A DNA stretch of 64,000 nt from Pseudomonas sp. UBA4617 (GTDB taxonomy: Bacteria > Pseudomonadota > Gammaproteobacteria > Pseudomonadales > Pseudomonadaceae): contig NZ_DGIR01000009.1 in the NCBI RefSeq assembly GCF_002386445.1, positions 62,001-126,000 on the forward strand. Reading direction: 5' to 3'. Below are positions 18,401 through 27,316 of this stretch, in pieces. The notes below the pieces were generated by a model. It was not told the DNA's origin and made no database searches. It saw only the letters and a list, made by a program, of their open reading frames with translations. The first letter of the stretch is position 1. Each line of letters starts with the position of its first letter. A program made the translations under genes and the position numbers.

Positions 18401-19981
18401 TTCCACCCAGGCCTGCTCGCCCAGTCGCTGGATACCCTCGCTGTCGGCTGCGCTCGCCTGCGCCGGTAGCACGCTACGGAACGCTGCGAGGGCCGGCTGC
18501 CACAAACGCCTGGTGCCATCTTCGAGCCGCACCGGGACCAGGCTGTCGACCATTGCCGACCTGCTCCAAAGGCTGCGCACGGCGCTGGCACCCGCCACCG
18601 TTGCGGCCATCACTGCCACGTCGGATGCCACATTCAGCACGTGGTCCAGCGCTTCGCTGGTATCGCCCTCATGCCAGGCTTCGATGCCATGGAACACTTC
18701 TCCCAGCAGTTCCCACGCAGTCACTGCCAGCAGGCCGACACCGATCACCGGTACGAACAATGCCGCCAGGTTGAGCAGGGCCCAGCCTTCGGCAGCCAAG
18801 CGCTGGTCATGAGCCCTCTGTTGCTCGGCATCGACGCTGCGGGTAGGCACCGCGATCATCGCAGCGTCATCCATCAGCTGCTCGATGCGCGCCCGGGCCA
18901 AGGCTTCGAACACTGGCTCAGAAAGGACTTGCGTATGTTCCCCGAGGCTGATGTTGGCCAGGTCGGAGACTCCCTGGTAGCCGGCAATTACCGCAGCGAA
19001 GAAGGTCTGGCTGTCGCGTCGGCGAACGAAACGGCTGAAAAAGCGTTGGTACTGCGGGGTTCGCAAGCGCTTGCCCAAGGCGTTGGCGAAATGTCGCAAG
19101 TCGGGGAATGCCCGCCAGGCGCCCTGCGGGTCACCCGGAATGTGCACCAGAACCCGCGCCGTGCTGCTGTAAAGCGGGCTGAACGTTTCATCGCGCACAT
19201 CGAGCACGACGACCTGTTCAAGCCAGGTACCCAGCAGTTTCAGACGCTTGGCCTGCACCGGTCGCCCGTCAAGCTGCAAGGGCGCGTACAGTCCGCAGAA
19301 GTCCACCAGCAGCTGGTGCTCCGCTTCGCTGACCTGGCCGCTGATCCAGGCGACATGCGCATCGACCAGCATCGCATAGCGCTGCGCCCGGGCAATCAGC
19401 GACTTTACCTTTGGCATCGCGTCATCGCTTGCAGGCGGCTGCAGGATCGACCTCAGGTGATCCTGATACTGCCCACCCAGGTCGAGGCTGCGACACAGCG
19501 CGGCGAAATCGCAGGCAGTTGGCAAGGTGTGCTCCGCCGCCCCCAGCAGGCCATTACCGATGGGTTGCCCACCCTTTATCGCCTGGTCAGCCGTGAAATT
19601 GCGCAGTGCGGCCTCAAGCAGGGGGATCTGTTCATAGACCACCGTGGTCAGGTGGCTGCCCACCGGCTGATCGTTGATCACCGGCTCACGGCGGCCCTGG
19701 CGAAACTGCAGGGTCCCGATGTCGATCGTCGCGGGCAGGTTCAACGCTGCTTGCAGCAACGGCCTGGCAAACCGGTCGATGCCCTGGATCTGCCCAAGCA
19801 CCGCACTGACGCGCTGGCGGAAGTACAGGCTCAGGCTCATGGCCTGCGCCAGCGCCTGTACTTGCGCCGGGGTGGCCGAAGCCAGCCAGCCCGGCAAGCG
19901 CTGCGCGATGATTGCGTCCTGGAAGGCCTGCTCTGCAGTCATGGGCGGATGTAGCGGTTGGTCGGTGCTGCCAGGCATCAT
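15455..19981 (-). CDS. LRR/NEL-type E3 ubiquitin-ligase effector-like protein
   Basis: This 1508-residue protein has a long N-terminal toxin-like region with a hydrophobic segment near residues 410-440 (ALFVPVIGVGLLAVTAWELL). A leucine-rich repeat block follows at about 1075-1240 (LQVLELSGNELTRVPPDL, LRELDLFGNNI), then a C-terminal NEL-like domain. The NEL active-site pattern is present: C1303 in TCQDSVTLC, comparable to the CxDR motif of IpaH/SspH enzymes, although the Arg is a Ser here. Such proteins ubiquitinate host proteins after secretion by type III or other systems. No secretion genes are nearby, and no Sec signal is seen. The start at 19981 follows GGAGA. It is a single-gene transcription unit. 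Confidence 0.8.
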   Translation of the reverse strand: MMPGSTDQPLHPPMTAEQAFQDAIIAQRLPGWLASATPAQVQALAQAMSLSLYFRQRVSAVLGQIQGIDRFARPLLQAALNLPATIDIGTLQFRQGRREPVINDQPVGSHLTTVVYEQIPLLEAALRNFTADQAIKGGQPIGNGLLGAAEHTLPTACDFAALCRSLDLGGQYQDHLRSILQPPASDDAMPKVKSLIARAQRYAMLVDAHVAWISGQVSEAEHQLLVDFCGLYAPLQLDGRPVQAKRLKLLGTWLEQVVVLDVRDETFSPLYSSTARVLVHIPGDPQGAWRAFPDLRHFANALGKRLRTPQYQRFFSRFVRRRDSQTFFAAVIAGYQGVSDLANISLGEHTQVLSEPVFEALARARIEQLMDDAAMIAVPTRSVDAEQQRAHDQRLAAEGWALLNLAALFVPVIGVGLLAVTAWELLGEVFHGIEAWHEGDTSEALDHVLNVASDVAVMAATVAGASAVRSLWSRSAMVDSLVPVRLEDGTRRLWQPALAAFRSVLPAQASAADSEGIQRLGEQAWVEMNGHHYAVVADRLPGQWRLRARAGHAPRLQHNGAGAWRLWCEQPAQWDGQGYLLRRLGGEFARLDDDDVGLFMATHALDSAQLRGLHVHGHAPGAGMRDSAMRFNLDRRIRQLVSQLRGGVQVIDTAVLEHARRLPGAVGLTDQALAELAWARRRALFERVYVAEQGSQGQDVATLRRLFPGLHDRQAAALLRDARPADRQRLRDTGRVSLNLAAAAREAALEVRVIRVYEGLFLDTPQGADLARAVLGLSEQLPGLARSVRWRLFEGALDGPMLAGSEQCEGCFDLVHLHGQFQLHGAHGVLGEPGELFAVIAAAYDESQQAALGVGAPFAHNLRVLVGRQALQQRALIRRLLGHAEPASWFRPPRRLPDGRIGYPLSGRGEGSGRRARPQGVFASLRAIYPSYTDAQVLAWINDAHQAGRRPEDEVASLMRELETLQTHLHAWIQMGTSTLERGERRYLRDTLVNCWQRSAIRTAGVEGLPSGYRLSLWAVTLQRLPELPEQVSFGHVHELSMMGLGLREFSPGFLRAFPRLQVLELSGNELTRVPPDLQRLAHLRELDLFGNNIVLDASQAMTLANCEALEYVNLSYNPLGRAFPLYRLDRLARLHMRNTGISEFPPALLDRLELVIADLRGNQITELPRRFYRSPAWVSSTVLLEGNPLTAETAQRLQLFMQAHAIPLEQEVIAPAASVRLRWLDAADSALRPEQSSAWDELVTEPGAADFFNLLRRLQETADFRTHRQALANRVFGMLIAMRDYSSLREELFRRAAETLTCQDSVTLCFSNLELHMLVWRARVDAAGGNQEAALLQLGRRLWRLDEVDRIALEDIQARRADGADPDEIEVGLAYRIGLRDSLDLPAQPGDMLFAEVGGVTAQRLEQARVRVEEAETTEHLAASLVAREFWEEHLLRNHAERLEAFNAPYQERSNRLMEAADSMPEAEYMAQYATLQREREQARHALLLALTREALEAAPEPRMAGQ

Positions 19982-20113
19982 GCGTGTCTCCGTTGGATGA
20001 AGACCCGAGCCTAAGCAGCTGGCAGACAAGCCGGCGGCTAGATAGTTAATACCTGGCTGCCATCAACCTCAGCGCAGCTGGATGATGTGCAACAGGCCGG
20101 CTGCCACACCGGC

Positions 20114-22474
20114 TCAGAACAGCGGCAATTGCTGATCCACAAGGGCACCGAAACCCTCTCCCACGAACGGCAGGATGGCGTCGGCCACCGGTTGCAGCTG
20201 GCGTGACAGATAATGCTCATAGTCGACCGGCGCCTGCAGGTTCTCCAGCGGTTCCGGGCCGGCAGTGGTCATGACATAGCTGATCCAGCCACCGCGCTGG
20301 TACTGCAGCGGACGGCCCAGGCGGCGGTTATAGTCATCCGCCAGGCGCGCGGCCCGCACATGCGGCGGCACGTTGCGCTGATAATCGGCCAGCGGCCTGC
20401 GCAGGCGCTTGCGGTACACCAGCAGGCTGTCGAGTTCGCCAGCCAGGGTCCGTTGCACATATTCGCGCAGGTAGTCGCGAAATGGCTCGCCACGGAATAT
20501 CCGCCCGTACAGTTCCTGCTGGAACTGCCGGGCCAGCGGCGACCAGTCGGTGCGCACCGACTCCAGGCCCTTGTAGACCATTTCTTCGCTGCCATCGGCG
20601 CGCTGCACCAGGCCAGCGTAACGCTTCTTGCTGCCTTCGTCGGCGCCGCGGATGGTGGGCATCAGGAAACGCCGGTAATGCACTTCGTACTGCAGTTCCA
20701 GCGCGCTTTCCAGATGCATCTTTTCGCGCAGGTGTTCGCGCCACCACTGGTTGACCAGGGCCACCAGCTCACGGCCGATGCGGGCCGCGGCCTGATCCTC
20801 ATGTGGCCCTTTTAGCCAGACGAAGGTGGAGTCGGTATCGCCATAGATCACCTCATACCCCTGGGCTTCGATCAACGCCCGGGTCTGGCGCATGATCTGA
20901 TGGCCGCGCAGGGTGATCGACGAGGCCAGGCGCGGATCGAAGAACCGGCAGCCGCTGGAACCGAGCACACCGTAGAACGCATTCATGATGATTTTCAACG
21001 CCTGTGACAGCGGCGCGTTGCCCTCGCGCTTGGCCGCTTCCCGGCCCTGCCATACCCGCTCGACGATGGCCGGCAGGCAATGCTGGCTGCGCGAAAAACG
21101 CGCCCCCCGAAAACCTTCCACTGAATGTTCGTCGTCGGGCAGGCGCAAACCTTCGACCAGCCCGACCGGGTCGATCAGGAAGGTACGAATGATCGACGGG
21201 TACAGGCTCTTGTAGTCCAGCACCAGCACCGAGTCGTACAGGCCGGGACGCGAATCCATGACGAAACCACCAGGGCTGGCTTCCTCGGGGCGGCTGCCGA
21301 GGTTGGGGGCGACGAAGCCCAGCCGGTGCATCTGCGGGATGTACAGATGACCGAACGCCGCCACCGAACCGCCGCTGCGGTCCACGGCAAGGCCGGTGAC
21401 CGACGAACGCTCGAGGAGGAAATCGAGCAGGCGGGTATGGGCGAAGATGCGCGTGACCAGTTCGCAATCCTTGAGGTTGTAGCGTGCCAGGGCCGGTTTG
21501 TCCTCGGCGAAACGGCGGTTGATTTCATCCATGCGCTGGTACGGCGTGTCGATGGCCTTGCCTTCGCCGAGCAACGTCTGAGCAACACTTTCCAGACTGA
21601 ACGACGGGAAGCTCCAGGTTGCCGAACGCAGTGCCTCGATACCGTCGATCAGCAGCCGGCCCGGGGCATCGGCGAACACGTGGCCGCCACTGGCGTGGCT
21701 GCGCAAGCTCAGCGGCGCGCCATTACGCCCCAGTATCAGCGGCACCTGCAGCAGTCTGGCGTGTTCATGCAACAGGCGCAGGTCGAACTGGATCAGGTTC
21801 CAGCCGATGATCGCGTCGGGGTCATGCGCGGCGAACCACTGGTTGAGGCCAGTCAGCAGCTCGGCGCGGTCGGCACAATAGTGCAGGGCAAAATCGAGGT
21901 CATCGGCCACGCCGTTCGCCGGGCCGAGCATGTACACCTGGCGCTGCCCGCAACCTTCCAGAGCAATGCTGTACAACTCGCCACGCTCGCTGGTTTCGAT
22001 ATCCAGCGACACCAGGCGCAGCGGTGGTCGATAAGCCGCAAACGGCTTGAGCTGGGCATCGCACCATACGCCCTCGGCATCAGCCTGACCGGTGAACTGC
22101 ACCGGGGCAGTGATGAAGCGCTCCATCAGGTAGCGCTCGGGCGGGCGGATATCGGCTTCGAACACCTCGATACCGGCCGTGCGCAGGCGTTGCTCCAGTT
22201 GCATCAACTGCCGGTGCTGGCGGCAGTACAGGCCCAGCACCGGGCGCTGGTCGAAGTCCTTCAGCTGCAACACCCGCAGCTCCACGCCGGGTTCGTTGCC
22301 CAGCAAAACCCGGGCATACGCTTCCTGCGCCTGGGGAATGAACGCCACCGACACCTGCGGCGCCAGGCGCAACAGCCGCGGCCCCTGGTCGGTGGCCAGC
22401 CAGAACTCCACACAGGTGCCTTCGGGCGTGTCATGCCAATGCCGGGTCAGGACAAAGCCCTGCTGCAACTCCAC
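20114..22474 (-). CDS. polB: DNA polymerase II (family B)
   Basis: This 786-residue family B polymerase takes part in damage-tolerant replication restart. The 3'-5' exonuclease ExoI motif is present (D158-I-E160), as are the polymerase motifs [10 protein letters not shown] (motif A) and YGDTDS (motif C, with both metal-binding aspartates). The length matches E. coli PolB. The start is a GTG at 22474 with AGAGG seven bases upstream. It is leftward and alone. I could not find a clear LexA box upstream, so SOS control is not shown here. Confidence 0.95.
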   Translation of the reverse strand: MELQQGFVLTRHWHDTPEGTCVEFWLATDQGPRLLRLAPQVSVAFIPQAQEAYARVLLGNEPGVELRVLQLKDFDQRPVLGLYCRQHRQLMQLEQRLRTAGIEVFEADIRPPERYLMERFITAPVQFTGQADAEGVWCDAQLKPFAAYRPPLRLVSLDIETSERGELYSIALEGCGQRQVYMLGPANGVADDLDFALHYCADRAELLTGLNQWFAAHDPDAIIGWNLIQFDLRLLHEHARLLQVPLILGRNGAPLSLRSHASGGHVFADAPGRLLIDGIEALRSATWSFPSFSLESVAQTLLGEGKAIDTPYQRMDEINRRFAEDKPALARYNLKDCELVTRIFAHTRLLDFLLERSSVTGLAVDRSGGSVAAFGHLYIPQMHRLGFVAPNLGSRPEEASPGGFVMDSRPGLYDSVLVLDYKSLYPSIIRTFLIDPVGLVEGLRLPDDEHSVEGFRGARFSRSQHCLPAIVERVWQGREAAKREGNAPLSQALKIIMNAFYGVLGSSGCRFFDPRLASSITLRGHQIMRQTRALIEAQGYEVIYGDTDSTFVWLKGPHEDQAAARIGRELVALVNQWWREHLREKMHLESALELQYEVHYRRFLMPTIRGADEGSKKRYAGLVQRADGSEEMVYKGLESVRTDWSPLARQFQQELYGRIFRGEPFRDYLREYVQRTLAGELDSLLVYRKRLRRPLADYQRNVPPHVRAARLADDYNRRLGRPLQYQRGGWISYVMTTAGPEPLENLQAPVDYEHYLSRQLQPVADAILPFVGEGFGALVDQQLPLF

Positions 22475-22594
22475 CGCGTCGACCTCTGATCGTTTGTTGT
22501 GCTGATCGTGGCGATTCTACCTCTGACGCACCATTGCCGCGTGTTTTTTTAGGATGCTGGCTGGTCGGCGACAGGGGCGGACCAGTGAAAGCGC

Positions 22595-23785
22595 CTAACG
22601 AGCGCCCGTCACGAACCCATTGCGCCGCCCGGCCAAGGCCAACAGCCAGGCAACCCCGACCAGCCCCAGCACCACTGCCCCAAACCACTCCACCCCGGCC
22701 CCGCTCAACAACACCCCGCCAATGATCCCGCCCAAGGCAATGGCGCCGTTCCACACCGTCACCAGCATCGACTGCGCCACATCCCCACCCTCGCCAGCCG
22801 CATCCGCACAGGCAGTCTGCAGCAGGGTCGGCGCGCCACCGTAGGTCACGCCCCACAAGGCGATGCCCAGGTACATCAGCCACGACGACGCCTGCCCCAA
22901 CAGCAGCGTGGCCAGGGCAAAGCCGGCCAGGCTCAGCAACACCAACAGGCGTAGATGCCGATCCACCAGCCCTCCCACCAGGCCGATCCCGGCCAGGGCC
23001 GCCAGGCCAAACACCATCAGCACCGGGCCGATGTCGGCGGCCATGCCAGCGGCTGCCAGCAACGGCACGATGTAGGTGTAGAGAATGTTATGGCCCAGGA
23101 TCCAGCAGAGGATCACCAGCAGCACCACCGCCACCCCCGGCGTGCGCAGCACCTGCAGGGCCGCCGGACGCTTGCCGACGACGTGCCCCGGGTAATCCGG
23201 CACTGACCGCAGCACCCAGGCCATCAGTACTAGCGCCACCCCGGTGACCACCATGAACGTGGCCCGCCACCCCAGCCCCGCCCCCAGCCAGGTGGCGATC
23301 GGCAGCCCGAGCGACAATGCAATCGGCTGGCCGAGCATCGCCACCGCCATGGCCCGGCCCTGCAACGCCACCGGCACCATGCGCCGGGCATGGCCGGCAA
23401 TCAGCCCCCAGGCCAGCCCGGCCGCAGCGCCGGTGAAAAAGCGCAGGACCAGGGTCAGGGTGTTGGACGACGACATGGCCGTCAGCCCGTTGAACAGCAC
23501 GAAACCGCCGATCGCCAGCAACAGGGCGCGGCGGCGGTACCAGCCCTGGGTCAGGGTCACCAGCGGGATAGCCGTCAGCAGCGAGCCCATGGCATACGCG
23601 GTGACCCATTGCCCGGCCATGGCCTGGCTGATGTGCATGCCATCGGCGATCTGGTCGAGCAGGCCGGCCGGCAAGGTTTCACTGAGGATGGCGATGAAGC
23701 CGGTCATGGCCAGCGCCAGCAGCCCGCCGAGCGGGAAACGTTCACTGTCGGCGGCCAGCAGCGGTGCGGAGGATGTCTGGGACAT
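22595..23785 (-). CDS. DHA1-family MFS exporter
   Basis: This 396-residue protein has twelve hydrophobic segments, with the drug/sugar efflux DHA1 signature of an acidic residue in helix 1 (SETLPAGLL) and the Gly/Ala/Pro-rich helix 5 segment (GQPIALSLGLPIATWLG). It probably exports drugs or sugars. It is divergent from a LysR regulator, with a 118-bp shared region carrying a perfect palindrome, a classic arrangement for ligand-induced efflux. The ATG at 23785 was chosen because an upstream in-frame start would extend into the promoter. Substrate is unknown. Confidence 0.88.
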   Translation of the reverse strand: MSQTSSAPLLAADSERFPLGGLLALAMTGFIAILSETLPAGLLDQIADGMHISQAMAGQWVTAYAMGSLLTAIPLVTLTQGWYRRRALLLAIGGFVLFNGLTAMSSSNTLTLVLRFFTGAAAGLAWGLIAGHARRMVPVALQGRAMAVAMLGQPIALSLGLPIATWLGAGLGWRATFMVVTGVALVLMAWVLRSVPDYPGHVVGKRPAALQVLRTPGVAVVLLVILCWILGHNILYTYIVPLLAAAGMAADIGPVLMVFGLAALAGIGLVGGLVDRHLRLLVLLSLAGFALATLLLGQASSWLMYLGIALWGVTYGGAPTLLQTACADAAGEGGDVAQSMLVTVWNGAIALGGIIGGVLLSGAGVEWFGAVVLGLVGVAWLLALAGRRNGFVTGAR

Positions 23786-23872
23786 TGCAGATGCCTTGAG
23801 TAGGAAAACCAGGCGGACAGTCTGCAAGCCAAGGCCATTGCGGAAAAAGGTGGTTACAATGCCGCTCACCCA

Positions 23873-23886
23873 GGACACCGGTGTCC
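23873..23886. promoter_or_regulatory. Perfect 14-bp palindrome between MFS and LysR genes
   Basis: GGACACC-GGTGTCC is a perfect dyad in the divergent intergenic region, 18 bases before the LysR ATG and 88 bases before the MFS ATG. It is a likely operator for the adjacent LysR protein, though it does not have the textbook T-N11-A form. Confidence 0.5.
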
Positions 23887-23903
23887 GCAATCAGAGATAC
23901 AGT

Positions 23904-24800
23904 ATGGACAGCCTCAGCGGCTTCGTAGTCTTCAATCGGGTCGCCGAAACCCGCAGTTTCGTCGCTGCCGGCCAGTCGCTGGGCATCAGTGCCTCGGCCG
24001 TCGGCAAACGTGTGGCGCGCCTGGAAAGCCGCCTGGGTGTGCGCCTGTTCCACCGCAGCACGCGCAGCATCACCCTCACTGCCGAAGGCGCGCTGTTCCT
24101 CGAACGCAGTCGGCGCATCCTGGCCGAGATCGAGGCCACCGAGCAGGAACTGTCCCAGGCCAGCGAGACCCCGCGCGGTCGCCTGCGGGTGAGCATGCCG
24201 CAGGTCACCGGCCTGGTGATGCCGGCGCTGGCCGAGTTCATGGCACGTTACCCGCAGGTGGAGCTGGACCTGGACTTTTCCGACCGCATGGTGGACATCG
24301 TCGGTGAAGGCTTCGATGTAGTGATGCGTGGCGGGCAGCCGGGGGATTCACGGCTCAATGCCAAGTTCCTGGGGCACTTCCAGCACTGCCTGGTGGCTTC
24401 GCCCGAGTACCTGCGCGAACGCGGCACGCCCAGGCACCCGCGCGACCTGGCGGCGCACACCTGCCTGCACTACCGCTTCCCCAGCAATGGCAAGCTGGAA
24501 ACCTGGCCGCTGCGCCAGGAGCACCCCGAGCAGGGCTATGACATCCCCATCTCGATGGTTTGCAACCATGTCGAGACGCGCGTCTGCTTTGCCGTGAACC
24601 ACCGCGGCATCACCTGCCTGCCGGACTTTACCGTACGCCGCGAACTGGCCAGCGGTGCGCTGGTCAGCGTACTGGACAATTTCATGGAGCGGCGCGGCAG
24701 CTTCTACCTGCTCTGGCCGTCAGGGCGACAAATGCCACCGAAACTGCGGGTATTCATCGACTTCATGCTCGAACGCGTATTCAATCGTACAGGTAGTTGA
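23904..24800 (+). CDS. LysR-family regulator divergent from MFS exporter
   Basis: This 298-residue regulator has an N-terminal winged helix (residues 1-60; FVVFNRVAETRSFVAAG, SASAVGKRVARLE) and a periplasmic-binding-like effector domain (about 90-295). It belongs to the DsdC/AaeR-like class that acts on neighbouring transporters. It is presumed to control the divergent MFS gene and itself through the palindrome at 23873. Its last 20 bases overlap the 3' end of the convergent LysR gene on the other strand. Confidence 0.9.
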   Translation: MDSLSGFVVFNRVAETRSFVAAGQSLGISASAVGKRVARLESRLGVRLFHRSTRSITLTAEGALFLERSRRILAEIEATEQELSQASETPRGRLRVSMPQVTGLVMPALAEFMARYPQVELDLDFSDRMVDIVGEGFDVVMRGGQPGDSRLNAKFLGHFQHCLVASPEYLRERGTPRHPRDLAAHTCLHYRFPSNGKLETWPLRQEHPEQGYDIPISMVCNHVETRVCFAVNHRGITCLPDFTVRRELASGALVSVLDNFMERRGSFYLLWPSGRQMPPKLRVFIDFMLERVFNRTGS

Positions 24801-25701
24801 TGTCCTTGCAGGCCAGCGCCGGCACCTGGCCGAGCAGGAACTCGCGCAATTTGTGCATCTGCCGCGCCTTGGGGCTGGCCTTGAGCCAGGTCATGTAGTA
24901 GCCGTCGCCAGTCGCCACCGCGTGCTTGAACGGCGTGACCAGGCGCCCCGCCCCCAGGTCGGCGCTGGCCAGCACCAGGTCTACCACCGAAATACCCAGG
25001 CCTTGCTGGGCGGCAGAAATGCCTTGGTCAAGGGTATCGAACACTTGCCCGTGGTCGATGCTTATGTGCAGCGCGTCCATGCGTGCCAGCCAGCGCCGCC
25101 AGTCACGCCGGTCGGGCGACGGGTGCAGGAATTCGCACTGGGCGAGGTCGGCCAGAACCGGTTGCGCCTGGGTCATGTAGTCGGGGTGGCACACCGGAAT
25201 CAGCCACTCGTCGAACAGCTTGAAGCTCTCGATATCGGCGGGAAAACGCCCGTTGGCCAGCAGGATCGCGCAGTCGTAGGGCTCGGAATAGAAGTCCACG
25301 CTGTCGATGTCCATCCACACGCTGGACAATTGCACGCTGCAGTTGTCCTCGACCTTCTTGAATGCATCCAGTGCCCGTAGCAGCCAGCGCACGGTGAGCG
25401 TGGACGGGGCTTTCAGGCGCAGGCCGTAGCGGTCCTGGCGCAGCAGCGCGCAGGCATTTTCGATGATCTTGAAACCCACCTTGAGCTCTTGCGCCAGCAG
25501 GCGGCCGTGCTCGGTCAGCGCCAGTTTCGGCCCGCGCCGCTCGAACAGGTCACAACCGAACATGGCTTCGAGCGTCTTGATGTGATGGCTGACGGCCCCT
25601 TGGGTCAGCGCCAGTTCTTCCGCGGCACGGGTAAATGAGCCATAGCGAGAGGCCACCTCGAAGGCACGCAGTGCGTGCAAGGCCTGAATCCGTTCCGACA
25701 T
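24781..25701 (-). CDS. LysR-family regulator, GcvA-like
   Basis: This 306-residue regulator has the GcvA-type start (LHALRAFEVASRYGSFTRAAEELALTQGAVSHHIKTLE) and an effector domain ending with an aromatic C-terminus. It is divergent from the ycgG-lysE operon, which it may regulate. It overlaps the convergent LysR gene tail-to-tail by 20 bases. The effector is unknown; amino acids are plausible given the LysE-type exporter next door. Confidence 0.9.
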   Translation of the reverse strand: MSERIQALHALRAFEVASRYGSFTRAAEELALTQGAVSHHIKTLEAMFGCDLFERRGPKLALTEHGRLLAQELKVGFKIIENACALLRQDRYGLRLKAPSTLTVRWLLRALDAFKKVEDNCSVQLSSVWMDIDSVDFYSEPYDCAILLANGRFPADIESFKLFDEWLIPVCHPDYMTQAQPVLADLAQCEFLHPSPDRRDWRRWLARMDALHISIDHGQVFDTLDQGISAAQQGLGISVVDLVLASADLGAGRLVTPFKHAVATGDGYYMTWLKASPKARQMHKLREFLLGQVPALACKDINYLYD

Positions 25702-25720
25702 GGCGACGCTCCGAGCATGA

Positions 25721-25741
25721 ATGAGACTAATAGTAGGTCAT
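25721..25741. promoter_or_regulatory. Candidate LysR-type operator
   Basis: ATGA-N13-TCAT (25721-25724 and 25738-25741) with an internal CTAAT resembles a GcvA-like LysR site. It is located 20-40 bases upstream of the leftward LysR start and about 120 bases before ycgG. Confidence 0.3.
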
Positions 25742-25860
25742 AGTTCCACGCGTTTTACAACGCCCGGATCGTCTCGGAAAATGCAGGTAAATAACAAAGA
25801 TAACCAAGATCCTGCCTGCATGTGACTGGAAAGTTCATCTAATTATCGCCTGGGGAAATC

Positions 25861-26649
25861 ATGTTTACGGGTTATGGAACTTGCTACCGCCTGGACGCGC
25901 TGGAGCTGGCCGCTGAACATGTCCGGTACACGCAACACTGGACTTACAAAACCATAGAGCATTTTCGCACTGTACTTGCCAACCCTGAATTCCCTTGCCT
26001 GTTCGGCCGCAAGGCGGTGAACGGCGCTACCTGTCACATACTCTTCGCCCGCTCCGAGCAATTGGCCGATGACATCGCACAGGGCCTGGCCGACTACGTA
26101 CGCACGATCGCCCCGATCCCACCCAAGCAACGTATCGGCAGCCCGCTGGTGGTATTCCTCGAAACCGCTGCCGACCATACCCTGGCCGAACAGCAGGCGC
26201 TGGCCTGGAAGGTGCTGCGTGGCGTGCATGCACGCGATCCGCACCCTTGGCCGCAAGGCATCCCGACCGACCCCGGAGACAATGGGTGGTCGTTCTGCTA
26301 TGCCGGCATGCCGCTGTTCATCAACATGAACTTTCCCGGCCACCAGCAGATGAAAAGCCGCAACCTGGGGCCGCACATCACCTTCGTCATCAACCCTCGC
26401 GCCAATTTCGACGAAGTGGCCAACGCCAATACCGAAAGTGGCCAGCGAATCCGCGAACGCATTCGCGAACGCGTGCGCCACTACAACGACGGTGTCATGC
26501 CCGACACCCTTGGCTTCTTCGGCGATGCCGACAATTACGAGTGGAAGCAGTATCAACTGCAGGAAGCAGGGTCGCTCAACCCCTCCCGCTGCCCATTCCA
26601 TGCCCATGCCGCACACCCGGCCACACCCGACCTACTGATCGAGACCTGA
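25861..26649 (+). CDS. YqcI/YcgG-family protein
   Basis: This 262-residue soluble protein of the YqcI/YcgG family is recognisable by FPCLFGRKAVNGATCHILF near residues 44-62 and SFCYAGMPLFINMNFPGHQQMKSRNLGP in the middle. It has several conserved Cys/His residues (C47, C59, and SRCPFHAH at the C-terminus). Members sit next to transporters and some modify amino acids or guanidino groups, but no reaction can be assigned here. The next gene starts two bases after its stop, so it shares an operon with the LysE-type exporter. Confidence 0.82.
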   Translation: MFTGYGTCYRLDALELAAEHVRYTQHWTYKTIEHFRTVLANPEFPCLFGRKAVNGATCHILFARSEQLADDIAQGLADYVRTIAPIPPKQRIGSPLVVFLETAADHTLAEQQALAWKVLRGVHARDPHPWPQGIPTDPGDNGWSFCYAGMPLFINMNFPGHQQMKSRNLGPHITFVINPRANFDEVANANTESGQRIRERIRERVRHYNDGVMPDTLGFFGDADNYEWKQYQLQEAGSLNPSRCPFHAHAAHPATPDLLIET

Positions 26650-26651
26650 CC

Positions 26652-27278
26652 GTGAATACCGCACTCACCGCTACCTATGCCCTTACCGTACTGCTGCTGA
26701 TCGCCACCCCCGGCCCGGTGGTGGCTTTGATCGTCAACACCGCGGCCGCGTCCGGCTCGCGCAAAGCCATTTTCACCGCAGTCGGCACCAACTGGGCGTC
26801 ACTGGTGCTGATCGGCGCGGCCGCCTGGATCATCCTCACCAGCGCGGCCATCGACAAGACCTGGCTGAGCGTCATGAGCCTGCTGGGCTGCCTGTTCATC
26901 GGCTACATCGCCGTAGGCACGCTCAGGGAAGCCCTGGCGGCGCCTGCATCCGAGGCACCGGCTGAATCCGCCAAGCCCGGCCGCGGCGGGCTGCTGCAGG
27001 GCTTCATGGTGGGCATTTCCAACCCGAAGGACATCATTTTCTTCATCGCCTTCTTCCCGCAGTTCATCCAGATCACCGAGTCGTTCGGCAAGAGCATGGT
27101 GGTGCTGTCGCTGCTGTGGGTGGCCATCGACTTCGCCGTGCTCAGCCTGTACATCTTCGCCATCGGCAAGATCGCCTCGCAACGCAGCAACCGCATGATC
27201 AGCCTGGCCTCGGGCGTCGCCCTGCTGCTGATCGCGGCTGGCGGCCTGCTGTACAACCTCAGGGAACTGGCAGCCTGA
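26652..27278 (+). CDS. LysE-family amino-acid exporter
   Basis: This 208-residue inner-membrane protein has six predicted helices and the RhtB/LysE hallmark early motif (IATPGPVVALIVNTAAASGSR) and GISNPKDIIFF. It probably exports an amino acid or derivative. The GTG at 26652 is the start that puts the family motif at the usual place, two bases after the ycgG stop. The coupled YcgG protein may make or modify the exported compound. Confidence 0.88.
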   Translation: MNTALTATYALTVLLLIATPGPVVALIVNTAAASGSRKAIFTAVGTNWASLVLIGAAAWIILTSAAIDKTWLSVMSLLGCLFIGYIAVGTLREALAAPASEAPAESAKPGRGGLLQGFMVGISNPKDIIFFIAFFPQFIQITESFGKSMVVLSLLWVAIDFAVLSLYIFAIGKIASQRSNRMISLASGVALLLIAAGGLLYNLRELAA

Positions 27279-27316
27279 AAGTGCTGCAGGCGCCCGTTGC
27301 AACAGAAGGAGACCCC

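Noticed and set aside
18641..19954. 437-codon open frame on the + strand opposite the NEL-type gene
   Set aside because: The leftward frame carries LRR and NEL features; this one has no recognisable motif and no start context.
22475..22594. LexA box upstream of polB
   Set aside because: I looked for CTG-N10-CAG in the region and found no convincing match, so SOS control is not claimed.
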